Positions 8,701 to 15,657 of a stretch of DNA of 30,476 bases are shown piece after piece. The position numbers and the translations under genes are program-made. The stretch is from the IMG/VR virus record IMGVR_UViG_3300042479_000229, positions 1-30,476 of that record; one strand, given 5' to 3'. The first letter of the stretch is position 1. The number at the start of each line of letters is the position of its first letter. Under the pieces are notes generated by a model that saw only the letters and a list, made by a program, of their open reading frames with translations, was not told the origin of the DNA and made no database searches. The DNA comes from a virus.

Positions 8701-8989
8701 GAAAGCCTGCCATCGCACCGCCCACGAGAGGCGGATCGCGGAGCGCGCCCTTTACAGCACCCCTGGTGATTGTCCCGGCAATGTCACCGGCAGAAGGGTC
8801 GGGAGGCCCCCCTGTTGGAAGGTTTACGTCCAGGGGGTTCTCTGTGGAAGCAGGTACTTGTAAAGCCTGTTTATTAAACCCCGCAAAAGCAGGCCGTGAA
8901 GCAGCTTTAATTTCCGCAGGAGTAGGCTCATCTTCTACAAATTCCCCCGTTGGGAGGTTTATGTCTAAACTGTTTTTAGAAGTTGCCAT
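5669..8989 (-). CDS. giant internal virion / DNA-ejection-like protein (1106 aa)
   Basis: The largest gene of the window, the last of the leftward late block. The N-terminus holds two copies of LD[IV]NLPTG (8-15 and 53-60) in a charged linker. A Gly/Ala-rich hydrophobic region follows at about residues 75-160 (AMAGFRVGMPMALAAAPFIG, then ATTVLGGYLGYEAGQAASG), which could insert in a membrane. The rest is a long helical body with many Ala, Lys and Glu and no catalytic motif that I recognise (no lysozyme or transglycosylase signature). The C-terminus is Pro/Gly-rich and ends in a small conserved-looking AQYQSLFPFDTVSPM segment. Size, membrane-active part and place next to other low-complexity giants match proteins that are packed in the capsid and ejected with the DNA. 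Exact role is inferred. The ATG at 8989 lies just after the stop of the 686-aa gene. Confidence 0.72.
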   Translation of the reverse strand: MATSKNSLDINLPTGEFVEDEPTPAEIKAASRPAFAGFNKQALQVPASTENPLDVNLPTGGPPDPSAGDIAGTITRGAVKGALRDPPLVGGAMAGFRVGMPMALAAAPFIGPAAGAIPLATTVLGGYLGYEAGQAASGIVPEEEDPRLKPYFEGGTTFGSSIGTAPATFFLPAFGPTAGRVATFLSGMGEVARRSPKVFMGSEAVTAGSMGVAGGTAEAYRPGQEGVRLAAEVTAGVAPVGKLLALGVDASKTALSAIKTGFQGRSASLEKKAANLLADALEKSGEDPAALLKALRQQMPKGVPTPTSGQKTGSKALMDLESSLGNHRAQFGGETKAQGELALLAYQELVEALGKTGPEGLIAASKLRYDRFVNGLETRLSLADANAARKIAKISKDTPAARQQVGQIVKDETEFALREARDVESQIWTLADETFTRPVKSTVMSKVQSGWDRIKDRPIYTAFNEQVIRAPQVKPSETTNYFLARASDMGPVLFKNIPPQVRNIMASFGVTEESVKQFRQGKLTDEYLEKGKIPERFMPTVKPQPVKDLVSYRSELLNMARDAAAAPGQRSNADFYGRLADGMLRDLDTLKDPVYDQAREFSRALNDTFTRTYANNLTAVTTDGKPRVAAEMLVQDAFSGSADQTAMRMKEIEDAVTFIRTQYRDIVKQFGFDSPQAQQLKPLAVAATQNVGSVRDAHNRILRLAAAEAVRVVPGKEPGTFVQELNLTNLTKFAQKNSALLEKMGIMGDLRDAAHASNLLTQVTKETSLLSKTADKQLAFARLLTAESPIKVISDSLGGRFPVRDIRALADLARKSGPDAVEGLKSSLYDYAYTKAGGNGSGPDAKFSIDAYTAALFDPIARNQPSIANIMRANGMLTLQELSNFKKLLVPMARIETAMKNNIPMEDVIQGADAVTELGLRIIGANIGSKASAGAGGGVPLIAAAAGSKAVRQIFDALPNSTVRLILENAVKDPEAMALLLAKGRTEKEKRDIANGVINYLGTFGVSVGKSAVTPALNYIDEPQERPAQTSPLTPQGQAARQLRQMPKAPSTRGMPGLMDTAPKPPGQGAAPGGGAPTNANARAQYQSLFPFDTVSPMVGAQPPQR

Positions 8990-8993
8990 TTAC

Positions 8994-11054
8994 TTACCTT
9001 TTAGCGGCTGGTTTTTTTTCACGGACCTCTTTAAACCCCTGTGAGTTAAGGACAATATATTGTCCAGGAGGCAACGCTGCCCATTTTTTGCGGTCTTCGT
9101 CTGAATTGTAGTTTGGAGCAACTGGCAAGAATGTGCGTTGTTGAATTCCCAGCATCTCACGCACTGCACTAAGCTCTTCAAGTTTCTTGGCGGCGTCATT
9201 ACGCGACGAAATCCCTGTTTTCGGCTCATTAAACACGCTGTAGGTCTTGTTTTCAATGCTTTCAAGAACGTTATCCAGCGCGATAATCTGATTGATGTAC
9301 GCGTTCTTGTTGGAAAGAAGGCGAGGCTCGATGTCAAGCTCTTTCTTAATCATCGCACGCTCGGCTTCCGCAAAACGAGGGTTCTCTTGCAGTGCGTTAA
9401 CAATCCGGTTTGCCATGGTTGTAACCATCGCCGTGCTTTGCTGGAACTCAGGACCTATTTTGCCCACTGCGTCTATAGGGACGTTGCGTGCAACACCCGC
9501 AACCATCACAGGCACAAAGCCAGTGCCAGTGCCTGCAAAATCAAAGAAAGTTGTTTTTGGCGAGGTGCTGGCTGCCTGATATATATCAGGGTTGGTATTG
9601 TTGGGCGTCAATCCCAAGAAAGGCGCGACCGAAGCCCCTGCTGCGGCCCCTGTCGCAGGACGGCCCGGAACAGTAGTGCCCCCTGTCGTGGTACTTGACT
9701 TGGGAGCCCTGTCTCCCAGAGCCTCTTTGACAAAGTCAGGCAGCTCATTTCGCTGAACGCGAATTGACTTGAGACCTGTCTCTGGATCAGTAGATTCAAT
9801 CTGGGTGGGCTGCGTGTAGTCCGTGACCGCAGTCATGAACGTGTTGCGTTGCTCAGGCTCCAACGAACCTGCCGCATACAGCGGTGCATATTGAATGAGG
9901 GTGTTCAGGATGTCGCCCTTGCTGCCTTTGCCCAGAGGGCCTGATGCCTTTTCTCCGGCTTTCTTGGCGTCAATCCGAGACTGCGCGGTGAGCACCTGGC
10001 CAAGCAGCGCTGCCCTGCGTTTTTGATACTCGGCGTTTTGAGCGGTAACCTGATCGATGTCCTTCTCGCCTTGTTGCAACGCCAAAGCCTTAATTTGGCG
10101 ATCGATTTTGGCAATCTCGTCAAGCCGCTTGCCCATAGCAGAAGGCAGCGTTTTAACTGCACCTGCCAAACGAGAAACAAAACTTCCACGCAATGGACGG
10201 CCTGAGTCATCCGTATTTGCAGCAAAGCCAAAGGCCCGTTGTCCGAGATCAAACAACATTTGTGCTTCCGACGCACCTCTGTCTGACCCCAAGAGCTTGT
10301 TGTACTCAGGCAACCGCGCCGCCATGGCACCTGACAGGGTAGGCGTTGCAACAGGTTGCTGCTTGAACAGCTCCATTGACGCCTTCTTGGCCGCTGCCAC
10401 CACGTCAGGGGGAAACATCATCAGGTCATCGGGAACGGTAGCAGTTCCAGCAGGGGTCACACCGTTCTCTTCAGACCCTAACTGAAAATTTTGGACGTAC
10501 CCGCCGCGCGCCATGGCCATAGGAGGCATGTCGCCAGGAGGCATTGGCGGAGCGCCGGGCGGGCCAGGAGGAGCGCCACCGCCCATGCCAGCCATCAAAG
10601 CGGCAATGCCACCTTGATCAGGGGGAGGAGGAGCCATGCCCGCGTCAGGAGGCATCGGGGGCATGCCGGGAGGCGGTGCACCAGGAGCGCCGCCCATCAT
10701 CGGGGGCTGTGGCCCTTGGGCCATGTCTTGTGATTGGGGAAGCGCGCCAATACCGCCACCGCCTTGCTGCGCAAGGATAGGCTGCAGCATTGCCAGCACC
10801 TGTTCAGGTGTTTCAGTGGCGGCTTGGTAGCCCACGAGGTCGGCCAGTTCGTCACGGCGAGCGTCAATAGAACGCATGTCGCCGCGCAGGTTGTTCATCA
10901 AAATCTCAGGAGAATCAGGGCGACGCTCCATCATCATTTCCGGGTCTTCACCCTCATCTTGGTCGTCGCCTTCATCGTCCATGGAGTCCATGAATCCTTG
11001 CATGATCCCCATGTTTTCGATGTCGTCGTCTTCCCGCATCATCTTTTTGTTCAT
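8994..11054 (-). CDS. Met/Pro/Gly-rich internal virion protein candidate (686 aa)
   Basis: The N-terminal 45 residues are very acidic and Met-rich (for example MDDEGDDQDEGEDPEMMMER). Residues 48-105 are helical. Residues 106-185 are a low-complexity Pro/Gly/Met linker (PGMPPMPPDAGMAPPPPDQG) ending in the motif MARGGYVQNF (181-190). The remainder is mostly helical, with a coiled-coil-prone stretch near residues 310-350 (RLDEIAKIDRQIKALALQQG) and a basic end (EVREKKPAAKR). No enzyme motif is seen. The MARGGYV...F element recurs in large virion proteins of many uncultured phages, to my memory, without known function. The ATG at 11054 has GAGG a few bases upstream. It lies between two other giants, so a joint role inside the capsid or in DNA ejection is likely. 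Confidence 0.68.
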   Translation of the reverse strand: MNKKMMREDDDIENMGIMQGFMDSMDDEGDDQDEGEDPEMMMERRPDSPEILMNNLRGDMRSIDARRDELADLVGYQAATETPEQVLAMLQPILAQQGGGGIGALPQSQDMAQGPQPPMMGGAPGAPPPGMPPMPPDAGMAPPPPDQGGIAALMAGMGGGAPPGPPGAPPMPPGDMPPMAMARGGYVQNFQLGSEENGVTPAGTATVPDDLMMFPPDVVAAAKKASMELFKQQPVATPTLSGAMAARLPEYNKLLGSDRGASEAQMLFDLGQRAFGFAANTDDSGRPLRGSFVSRLAGAVKTLPSAMGKRLDEIAKIDRQIKALALQQGEKDIDQVTAQNAEYQKRRAALLGQVLTAQSRIDAKKAGEKASGPLGKGSKGDILNTLIQYAPLYAAGSLEPEQRNTFMTAVTDYTQPTQIESTDPETGLKSIRVQRNELPDFVKEALGDRAPKSSTTTGGTTVPGRPATGAAAGASVAPFLGLTPNNTNPDIYQAASTSPKTTFFDFAGTGTGFVPVMVAGVARNVPIDAVGKIGPEFQQSTAMVTTMANRIVNALQENPRFAEAERAMIKKELDIEPRLLSNKNAYINQIIALDNVLESIENKTYSVFNEPKTGISSRNDAAKKLEELSAVREMLGIQQRTFLPVAPNYNSDEDRKKWAALPPGQYIVLNSQGFKEVREKKPAAKR

Positions 11055-11063
11055 ATTGACCTC

Positions 11064-12779
11064 TTAGAAAAGACCAGCTTTTTTCGCGCCAGCAGCAGTG
11101 GAGATTGCTCCCAAACCGATACCCACAGCCTGTTGGAACGGGCTTGATGAGGGCTGGCTGGCCACCGCCGTAGACATTTGTGTGGACGGTGCGCCCTTGT
11201 AAATGTCCGACAAGAAGCCTGCCTGTTGATACGGTGCGTAGACCTTTTGCAACTCGTTGGCGCGCTGCGCATCCAGCGTTTGCTGGTTGAACGCTTGACC
11301 CGCCTGACCGGTGTTGTACAAGAAGTTGATGTCGCCCTGCTGCAAAGCCTGAGCCGTCTGGCCCAATGCGCCCTGCTGCACGCCAAGCTGTCCCAACTGG
11401 CCGCCCAACTGACCCAGCCCCTGTGCGGTGGCCTGGCCAACACCAAACTGCTGACCCGCCAACTGCCCAATACCTTGGCCAAGGCCCTGGTACTGCTGTG
11501 CTTGCTGGCCGTAAATGCCCGCCGCTGTCTGAGCGGCCTGGTTGCGTGCTTGGCCTTGCTGCATCATCAAGTTGGCAATGTTTTGATTGATCGAAGCCTC
11601 TTGACCCGCCAACGCGCCGCCTTGAGACGCCAAGTTGCCGTACTGTTGAGCGGCCTGCAAGTACTGACCGGCTGCGCCTTGGCCCAACTGCGCCTGTTGC
11701 ACACCTAAGTTGCCAAGTTGGCCCCCGGCTTGTACGCCCAACTGCGCTTGCTGCGCACCCAACTGGCCAATACCTTGACCGGCCTGCATCTGACGCCCCT
11801 GCTGCTGTTCAAACGCTTGCATGGCCTGCGCCTGTGACTGGCTATAGCCTTGCGACAAAAGATTGGCAATAGCAGCGGACTTTTGGTCCATGATGTTGCG
11901 TTGCATCTCAGCGCGCTGAACACCTTCACGCTCGCCACCAAACGCGCCGGACCTCACCGCCTGCGCAGCCAAACCTTGGCCGGCAATTGCGCCCTGGCGA
12001 TCCATCTGCCGCATCGTCTCATCGATGACCTGCTGGCGATAGGGGTCCATAAACGACTGGGCAGCGCGTGGGTCATAGCCCTGAGCCGCCCCTGCAATTG
12101 CACCAATACCCAGGCCCAGCGTCTGTTGCCCCTGCTCCAAGCCCCTGCCAATGGTGGAGGTAGCCGGTTGCAAGTTGGCTTGGCTGGACAGTGCGGCCAT
12201 GTTCTGGCCCGTGGCCAGCGCTCCGAGGCCCGAGCCTATGTCTTGACGCGCCGCGCCAAATTGACCAGTGGTGTCGGATGCAGCAGCGCGCTGTGCAGCT
12301 TGGTCAAGGTAGCCCAAGCCGGTGTTGATCTGCCCAATGCCAGAGGTGATGTTGGCCGTGGCCCCTCCTGCTTGGCCCATGGCCTTTTGAGCGTCGGTGA
12401 ACTGGTTGCGGGTATCTGCCCCACGCAAGACGTCAGCGGCTTCGCCCGTGGTTTTGTACGCGTCGCTCAGTGCCGTATTGGCAGCGGTCATGTACGGGGT
12501 AAACGCTCCGATTCCCTGCGTCTCAGCCGCCTTCATCGCCGCTGCTTGCGCAGGAGAGAAGCCAGCTACTTGGTAGCTGGGAAGTTGCTGGGCAAGCGTC
12601 TGCGGCGCATTGGTGTACTGGATTTTGCCGGCGGTGTCTTTGATGACGTTGCCAAGCGCGTCACGCTGTGGAATCTGGTTATAGGCAAGCGCTTGCGCGT
12701 TTTCAAGCAGCTTGAGCTTGTAAGCCTCAATCTCCGGGGCTTCCCGGGATATCTGCTGTGTGACTGTTTCTTCTGCCAT
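11064..12779 (-). CDS. Gln/Ala/Gly-rich helical virion protein (571 aa)
   Basis: The first 60 residues are soluble and charged (SREAPEIEAYKLKLLENAQA), followed by a long stretch dominated by Gln, Ala and Gly. Residues about 330-480 consist of degenerate short units of the type GQLGVQQAQLG, roughly heptad-spaced, ending with a hydrophobic C-terminus (VGIGLGAISTAAGAKKAGLF). The central segment RSGAFGGEREGVQRAEMQRN is a motif I know from a recurring phage virion family. No enzyme motif. It probably forms long helical hairpins, like inner-core or ejection proteins. The ATG at 12779 is preceded by AAGGGGAACTAA, where TAA is the stop of the preceding gene, so the two are directly abutted. Repetitive plus-strand frames over it are composition artefacts. 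Confidence 0.68.
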   Translation of the reverse strand: MAEETVTQQISREAPEIEAYKLKLLENAQALAYNQIPQRDALGNVIKDTAGKIQYTNAPQTLAQQLPSYQVAGFSPAQAAAMKAAETQGIGAFTPYMTAANTALSDAYKTTGEAADVLRGADTRNQFTDAQKAMGQAGGATANITSGIGQINTGLGYLDQAAQRAAASDTTGQFGAARQDIGSGLGALATGQNMAALSSQANLQPATSTIGRGLEQGQQTLGLGIGAIAGAAQGYDPRAAQSFMDPYRQQVIDETMRQMDRQGAIAGQGLAAQAVRSGAFGGEREGVQRAEMQRNIMDQKSAAIANLLSQGYSQSQAQAMQAFEQQQGRQMQAGQGIGQLGAQQAQLGVQAGGQLGNLGVQQAQLGQGAAGQYLQAAQQYGNLASQGGALAGQEASINQNIANLMMQQGQARNQAAQTAAGIYGQQAQQYQGLGQGIGQLAGQQFGVGQATAQGLGQLGGQLGQLGVQQGALGQTAQALQQGDINFLYNTGQAGQAFNQQTLDAQRANELQKVYAPYQQAGFLSDIYKGAPSTQMSTAVASQPSSSPFQQAVGIGLGAISTAAGAKKAGLF

Positions 12780-15056
12780 TTAGTTCCCCTTGACGGCTCC
12801 GCCTTCGAGCTTCTTCATTAACTTGTACATGCGAGCCGCCCCCTTGCGACGACTGCCGCCTCCGGCGTTGCGCACAGCCTTGGCTGTAAACACGAATTCA
12901 CCGTCAGACAGCATTGCTGGGATGTCATCCGAAGTCCCGGTTCCCGGGCCGTTGATTGGGCCATTCTTGCGCGGGAAGCTAGTCATCTTGGCGTCACCGC
13001 CCTTGGCCATGCGTCGGAGTTGCCCGTCGGGACCGTAGATCAAAGGCACACCGTACAGGCCCGATACGTTGTAGGGCTGGGACACACCGCCAGGGCTTCT
13101 GGTCGCGCCGCCCGGTGTAATCATCCCCGGCGCTCCAACAGGGATCGTGCTGTAGGAAGGAGTGGGGACGATTGGGTTTTCCGGCGTTGTGGGCTTGGTA
13201 TAGGTACTGAGGCTCCCTGTGAACATGCCGGGGTTGTCCCTCATGTAGTCCATGCCAGTGTAGTTGCGGTTGAACGCAGGGTTCTGGTTGACAGGTTCAG
13301 CTTGCGTGCCTCCCATTGCCGCTGTAGCCGCAGTGCCCGCCAAGGCCAGAGGACCGTACTTTCTCAGGAAACCGGCATCTGCTGGCAAGCCAGGACGGCT
13401 TGGCGACAGGTACTCGTCGTACAGGCCCTTGGCACCCGAGAGCATTTTGTCTGTGAAACTGGCAGGTTGGGGAATAGAAGGTCTAGCAGCGGTAAGGCTG
13501 TAGTTGGTGCCAGAGGCTGTTCCACCAATCCCCCTTGCAAGGTCCGCGCTGGTGACAGCGGCATTTCCACGAAGCCCAGAACCAGTGGCTCCATCCAGAC
13601 CACGAACGCCAGTCGTTGGTGCGCCCGCGCCCTGCATGGCATACAAATCCATGCCACTTGCACCCGCCGGCGTAGCTCCAAGGCGAATTCCAGAACCGGA
13701 AGCGTCGGCCATCCCTGGCACAGTGCCCATCCCAGGCGCAGGGCCAGAAGCCGGAGCGTTGTACATACTGTAATCCGCTCTGACTCCGCCAGTGGTCGGA
13801 TCGTAGGATGTTGCGTCGCCCATTGGGGCCATCTTCATGCCAGGGCCGCCACGGGCCAAGAGGTCTTGCGCAGTTCCCGTAGTGCCCGCTGGCCCTGCTG
13901 GCCCAACTGAGTCAATGGGGCCGGGAGCCCTACCGGTATTTGCAGTGTTTTGTAAATCAGCGTCGGTTACGCTGCTCTTTCCGCTCAAGCCCTGCAGCGC
14001 TGCTGAAGTTGCACCAGACGTCAAGCCCATCCGCAAGGCGTCTTGAGCATTCATGCCGCCCAACAGGCCCACACCGGTACCAATCACACCAGTTGCCAGG
14101 CCCGCGTTCAGTGCACTACCAACTGGAGCTAGTCCAGACATGTAACCGCCAACGGCAGACATGGGACTTACGCCCATGACCGTGCCGCCGCCGCCAATGT
14201 AGCCCATTGCGCCGCCAATCAGCGCATCTTTCAAGGAGCCGCCGCCCAGGAGAGTCATGCCTGCCCCGGCCATTCCGGCTGCCATCGAGCTGCTCATCGT
14301 CAGGCCAATGCCTGCTGGCCCGAGGACCGTGGCCAACGCAATGGTGCCCAAGACACGCCCAACGGGGCTCTTTATGACGTCTTTGGCAATATTTACGACG
14401 CTTTTGACCGCTTTGCCAATGCCGCCAACAACCTCACCAACAAAGCCGCCCTTGAACTCAGGCAGGCCTGTGGCAGGATTGATGGTCCCCGATCCGCCAC
14501 GGCGCTTGAGCATTGCGGCTTCTTCGGGGGTAATGTGTGCAAGGATGCTGTCGCCACCGCGACCCTTGGAGGCCAGGTACTGGCCAACATCTGCCAGGCC
14601 ACCGGAGGCCATGCCCACGGGCTGCAGGCCTTCAACGATAGGCGACATGTCCATCGGCTCTTGGGCACCAGCGCCCTGCATTTGCTGCATCTCATGCAAC
14701 ACAGCAAGCATCGCACCGATAAATTCTGGATCGTATTCTTCCGGCATGTCCCCTTGTTCAAGGGCACCTTCCTCAATCATTTTTTGGAGCAGATTTTTGT
14801 AGTCGCCAGGGTTCTGGCTGACGTATTCAAAGACCTGGATAAGGATGTCAATTTGTTGAGGAGTCAACTGGACATCGCCAATATTTTGGCGAATTGCCTC
14901 CTTCAGGGCGGCTTGCTCCTGTGGATTGACCATGCCAAGCGCCGTTTGGGCGGCGTCATACGACTCCGCACTCGAGACCGCCCGTCGCTCTTGCGGGGCT
15001 TGTTCGCCCTGCATGCCCATGCCCTGAGGCAAGGCCATAATTCCTTCAGTCGCCAT
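12780..15056 (-). CDS. large Gly/Ala-rich virion protein with GTGTSDDIPAMLSDGEF motif (758 aa)
   Basis: N-terminal 130 residues are helical and charged, with an acidic DMPEEYDPEFIGAML segment. MASGGLADVGQYLASKGRGG (149-168) and TPEEAAMLKRRGG follow. Residues about 205-345 are a Gly/Ala/Val-rich hydrophobic region with possible membrane-inserting helices (GRVLGTIALATVLGPAGIGL). The middle is a Gly/Ser/Thr/Pro-rich linker with a collagen-like GPAGPAG. The C-terminal 78 residues start RRMAKGGDAK (681) and hold GTGTSDDIPAMLSDGEF (705-721), FTAKAVRNAGGG and a basic end. That C-terminal motif recurs at the ends of phage virion or tail proteins, in my memory. No catalytic motif. The start at 15056 has GGAAAGGA upstream. 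Likely an internal or ejection protein; inference. Confidence 0.7.
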   Translation of the reverse strand: MATEGIMALPQGMGMQGEQAPQERRAVSSAESYDAAQTALGMVNPQEQAALKEAIRQNIGDVQLTPQQIDILIQVFEYVSQNPGDYKNLLQKMIEEGALEQGDMPEEYDPEFIGAMLAVLHEMQQMQGAGAQEPMDMSPIVEGLQPVGMASGGLADVGQYLASKGRGGDSILAHITPEEAAMLKRRGGSGTINPATGLPEFKGGFVGEVVGGIGKAVKSVVNIAKDVIKSPVGRVLGTIALATVLGPAGIGLTMSSSMAAGMAGAGMTLLGGGSLKDALIGGAMGYIGGGGTVMGVSPMSAVGGYMSGLAPVGSALNAGLATGVIGTGVGLLGGMNAQDALRMGLTSGATSAALQGLSGKSSVTDADLQNTANTGRAPGPIDSVGPAGPAGTTGTAQDLLARGGPGMKMAPMGDATSYDPTTGGVRADYSMYNAPASGPAPGMGTVPGMADASGSGIRLGATPAGASGMDLYAMQGAGAPTTGVRGLDGATGSGLRGNAAVTSADLARGIGGTASGTNYSLTAARPSIPQPASFTDKMLSGAKGLYDEYLSPSRPGLPADAGFLRKYGPLALAGTAATAAMGGTQAEPVNQNPAFNRNYTGMDYMRDNPGMFTGSLSTYTKPTTPENPIVPTPSYSTIPVGAPGMITPGGATRSPGGVSQPYNVSGLYGVPLIYGPDGQLRRMAKGGDAKMTSFPRKNGPINGPGTGTSDDIPAMLSDGEFVFTAKAVRNAGGGSRRKGAARMYKLMKKLEGGAVKGN

Positions 15057-15135
15057 GATAGTCCTTTCCAGTTTTTGCCATGGGCCTCATGGGCCGCGCG
15101 CCGGGAAAGGACGCGTTAATGGCAATATTATCCAT
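15046..15135 (-). CDS. candidate 29-aa microprotein overlapping the 758-aa gene start
   Basis: A minus-strand frame starts at ATG 15135 and ends at TGA 15046-15048, encoding 29 residues beginning MDNIAINASFPGARPMRPMA and ending DYHGD. It fills almost all of the 86-bp gap between the 112-aa and 758-aa genes and overlaps the latter's start by 11 bp, an overlap size also seen at 30236-30246. It has no good ribosome site (only AAGTTAAGAA upstream). The DNA holds a direct repeat GGCCCAT that encodes the doubled RPM. It may simply be leader DNA carrying the next gene's ribosome site. Confidence 0.3.
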   Translation of the reverse strand: MDNIAINASFPGARPMRPMAKTGKDYHGD

Positions 15136-15142
15136 TAGATTC

Positions 15143-15481
15143 TTAACTTCTGTCTACTAAAAGAGCGCTTACCACAACGTAAACACTGCTCTGCGAAGAT
15201 GTGACCACCAACGCGTCAAGTTGCTCAAGTACTAGAGGGCCCGCGTTCCAGCCGGCCAAGAGGTCTACATACTTGTTAGAGGCTACCGCTTCCAAAGGCA
15301 CTAAATAGTGTGTTCCGCTTCCAGCAGGGGAAAAGGTGACGGTTATATTGGTGCTCGCTGCGTTTGTGTTTGCTATCCAAATAGACTTAACAATAGCCGT
15401 TGTGGCCGCAGGAACCGTCAGTACAGTGTTTGCAACGGCCGAGGTCAAGGTTTTTTCAAAGCGTTTGTATGCGTTTCCCAT
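15143..15481 (-). CDS. small beta-sandwich virion protein (112 aa)
   Basis: A Thr/Ala/Val-rich protein with a run of predicted beta strands: LTVPAATTAIVKSIWIANT, then TNITVTFSPAGSGTHYLVPL, NKYVDLLAGWNAGPLVLEQLDA and SVYVVVSALLVDRS. I recognise the pattern '(T)VPAGTTAIVKSI...NT...' as a small phage structural family that often precedes tail genes; a role as a tail, neck or decoration protein is likely but not certain. The ATG at 15481 shares one base with the stop of the preceding 58-aa gene (TAATG). No signal peptide or catalytic residues. About 60 bases downstream comes the 758-aa gene. Confidence 0.68.
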   Translation of the reverse strand: MGNAYKRFEKTLTSAVANTVLTVPAATTAIVKSIWIANTNAASTNITVTFSPAGSGTHYLVPLEAVASNKYVDLLAGWNAGPLVLEQLDALVVTSSQSSVYVVVSALLVDRS

Positions 15482-15657
15482 TATTTTCCAAAGAACCAGG
15501 CTTGCGCTTGGTCCTTGTCCTCCGTGACGATAGGGGTGTAGGTGTTGTTGAGTTGCAAAATAACCTGCTCAAGCGAACGCACAAGCTGGTTGAACTGCTG
15601 TGGGTCGTAGCCCGACGGCGACGCGTTGGGCAGCCGGACGTTGGTAATTTTGCTCAT
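15481..15657 (-). CDS. 58-aa virion-region protein
   Basis: Starts at ATG 15657, which overlaps the stop of the 616-aa gene as ATGA; a longer frame up to 15708 lies within that gene and is less likely. The product begins MSKITNVRLPNASPSGYDP and continues with a helical segment QFNQLVRSLEQVILQLNNTY, ending AQAWFFGK. The amphipathic helix could mediate oligomer contacts. Families with 'YDP.QFNQLVR.LEQI..QLN' recur beside this tail gene in phages, as I recall, and have no named function. It is coupled on both sides by one- and four-base overlaps. Confidence 0.68.
   Translation of the reverse strand: MSKITNVRLPNASPSGYDPQQFNQLVRSLEQVILQLNNTYTPIVTEDKDQAQAWFFGK

Noticed and set aside
11850-12821. 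323-codon open frame on the plus strand
   Set aside because: It is antisense to the Gln/Ala-rich 571-aa gene, has no ribosome site and no recognisable domain; composition explains it.
13020-13910. 296-codon open frame on the plus strand
   Set aside because: It lies wholly opposite the 758-aa gene in GC-rich, Gly/Ala/Pro-coding DNA, where antisense stops are rare; its product is Arg-rich and lacks any domain.
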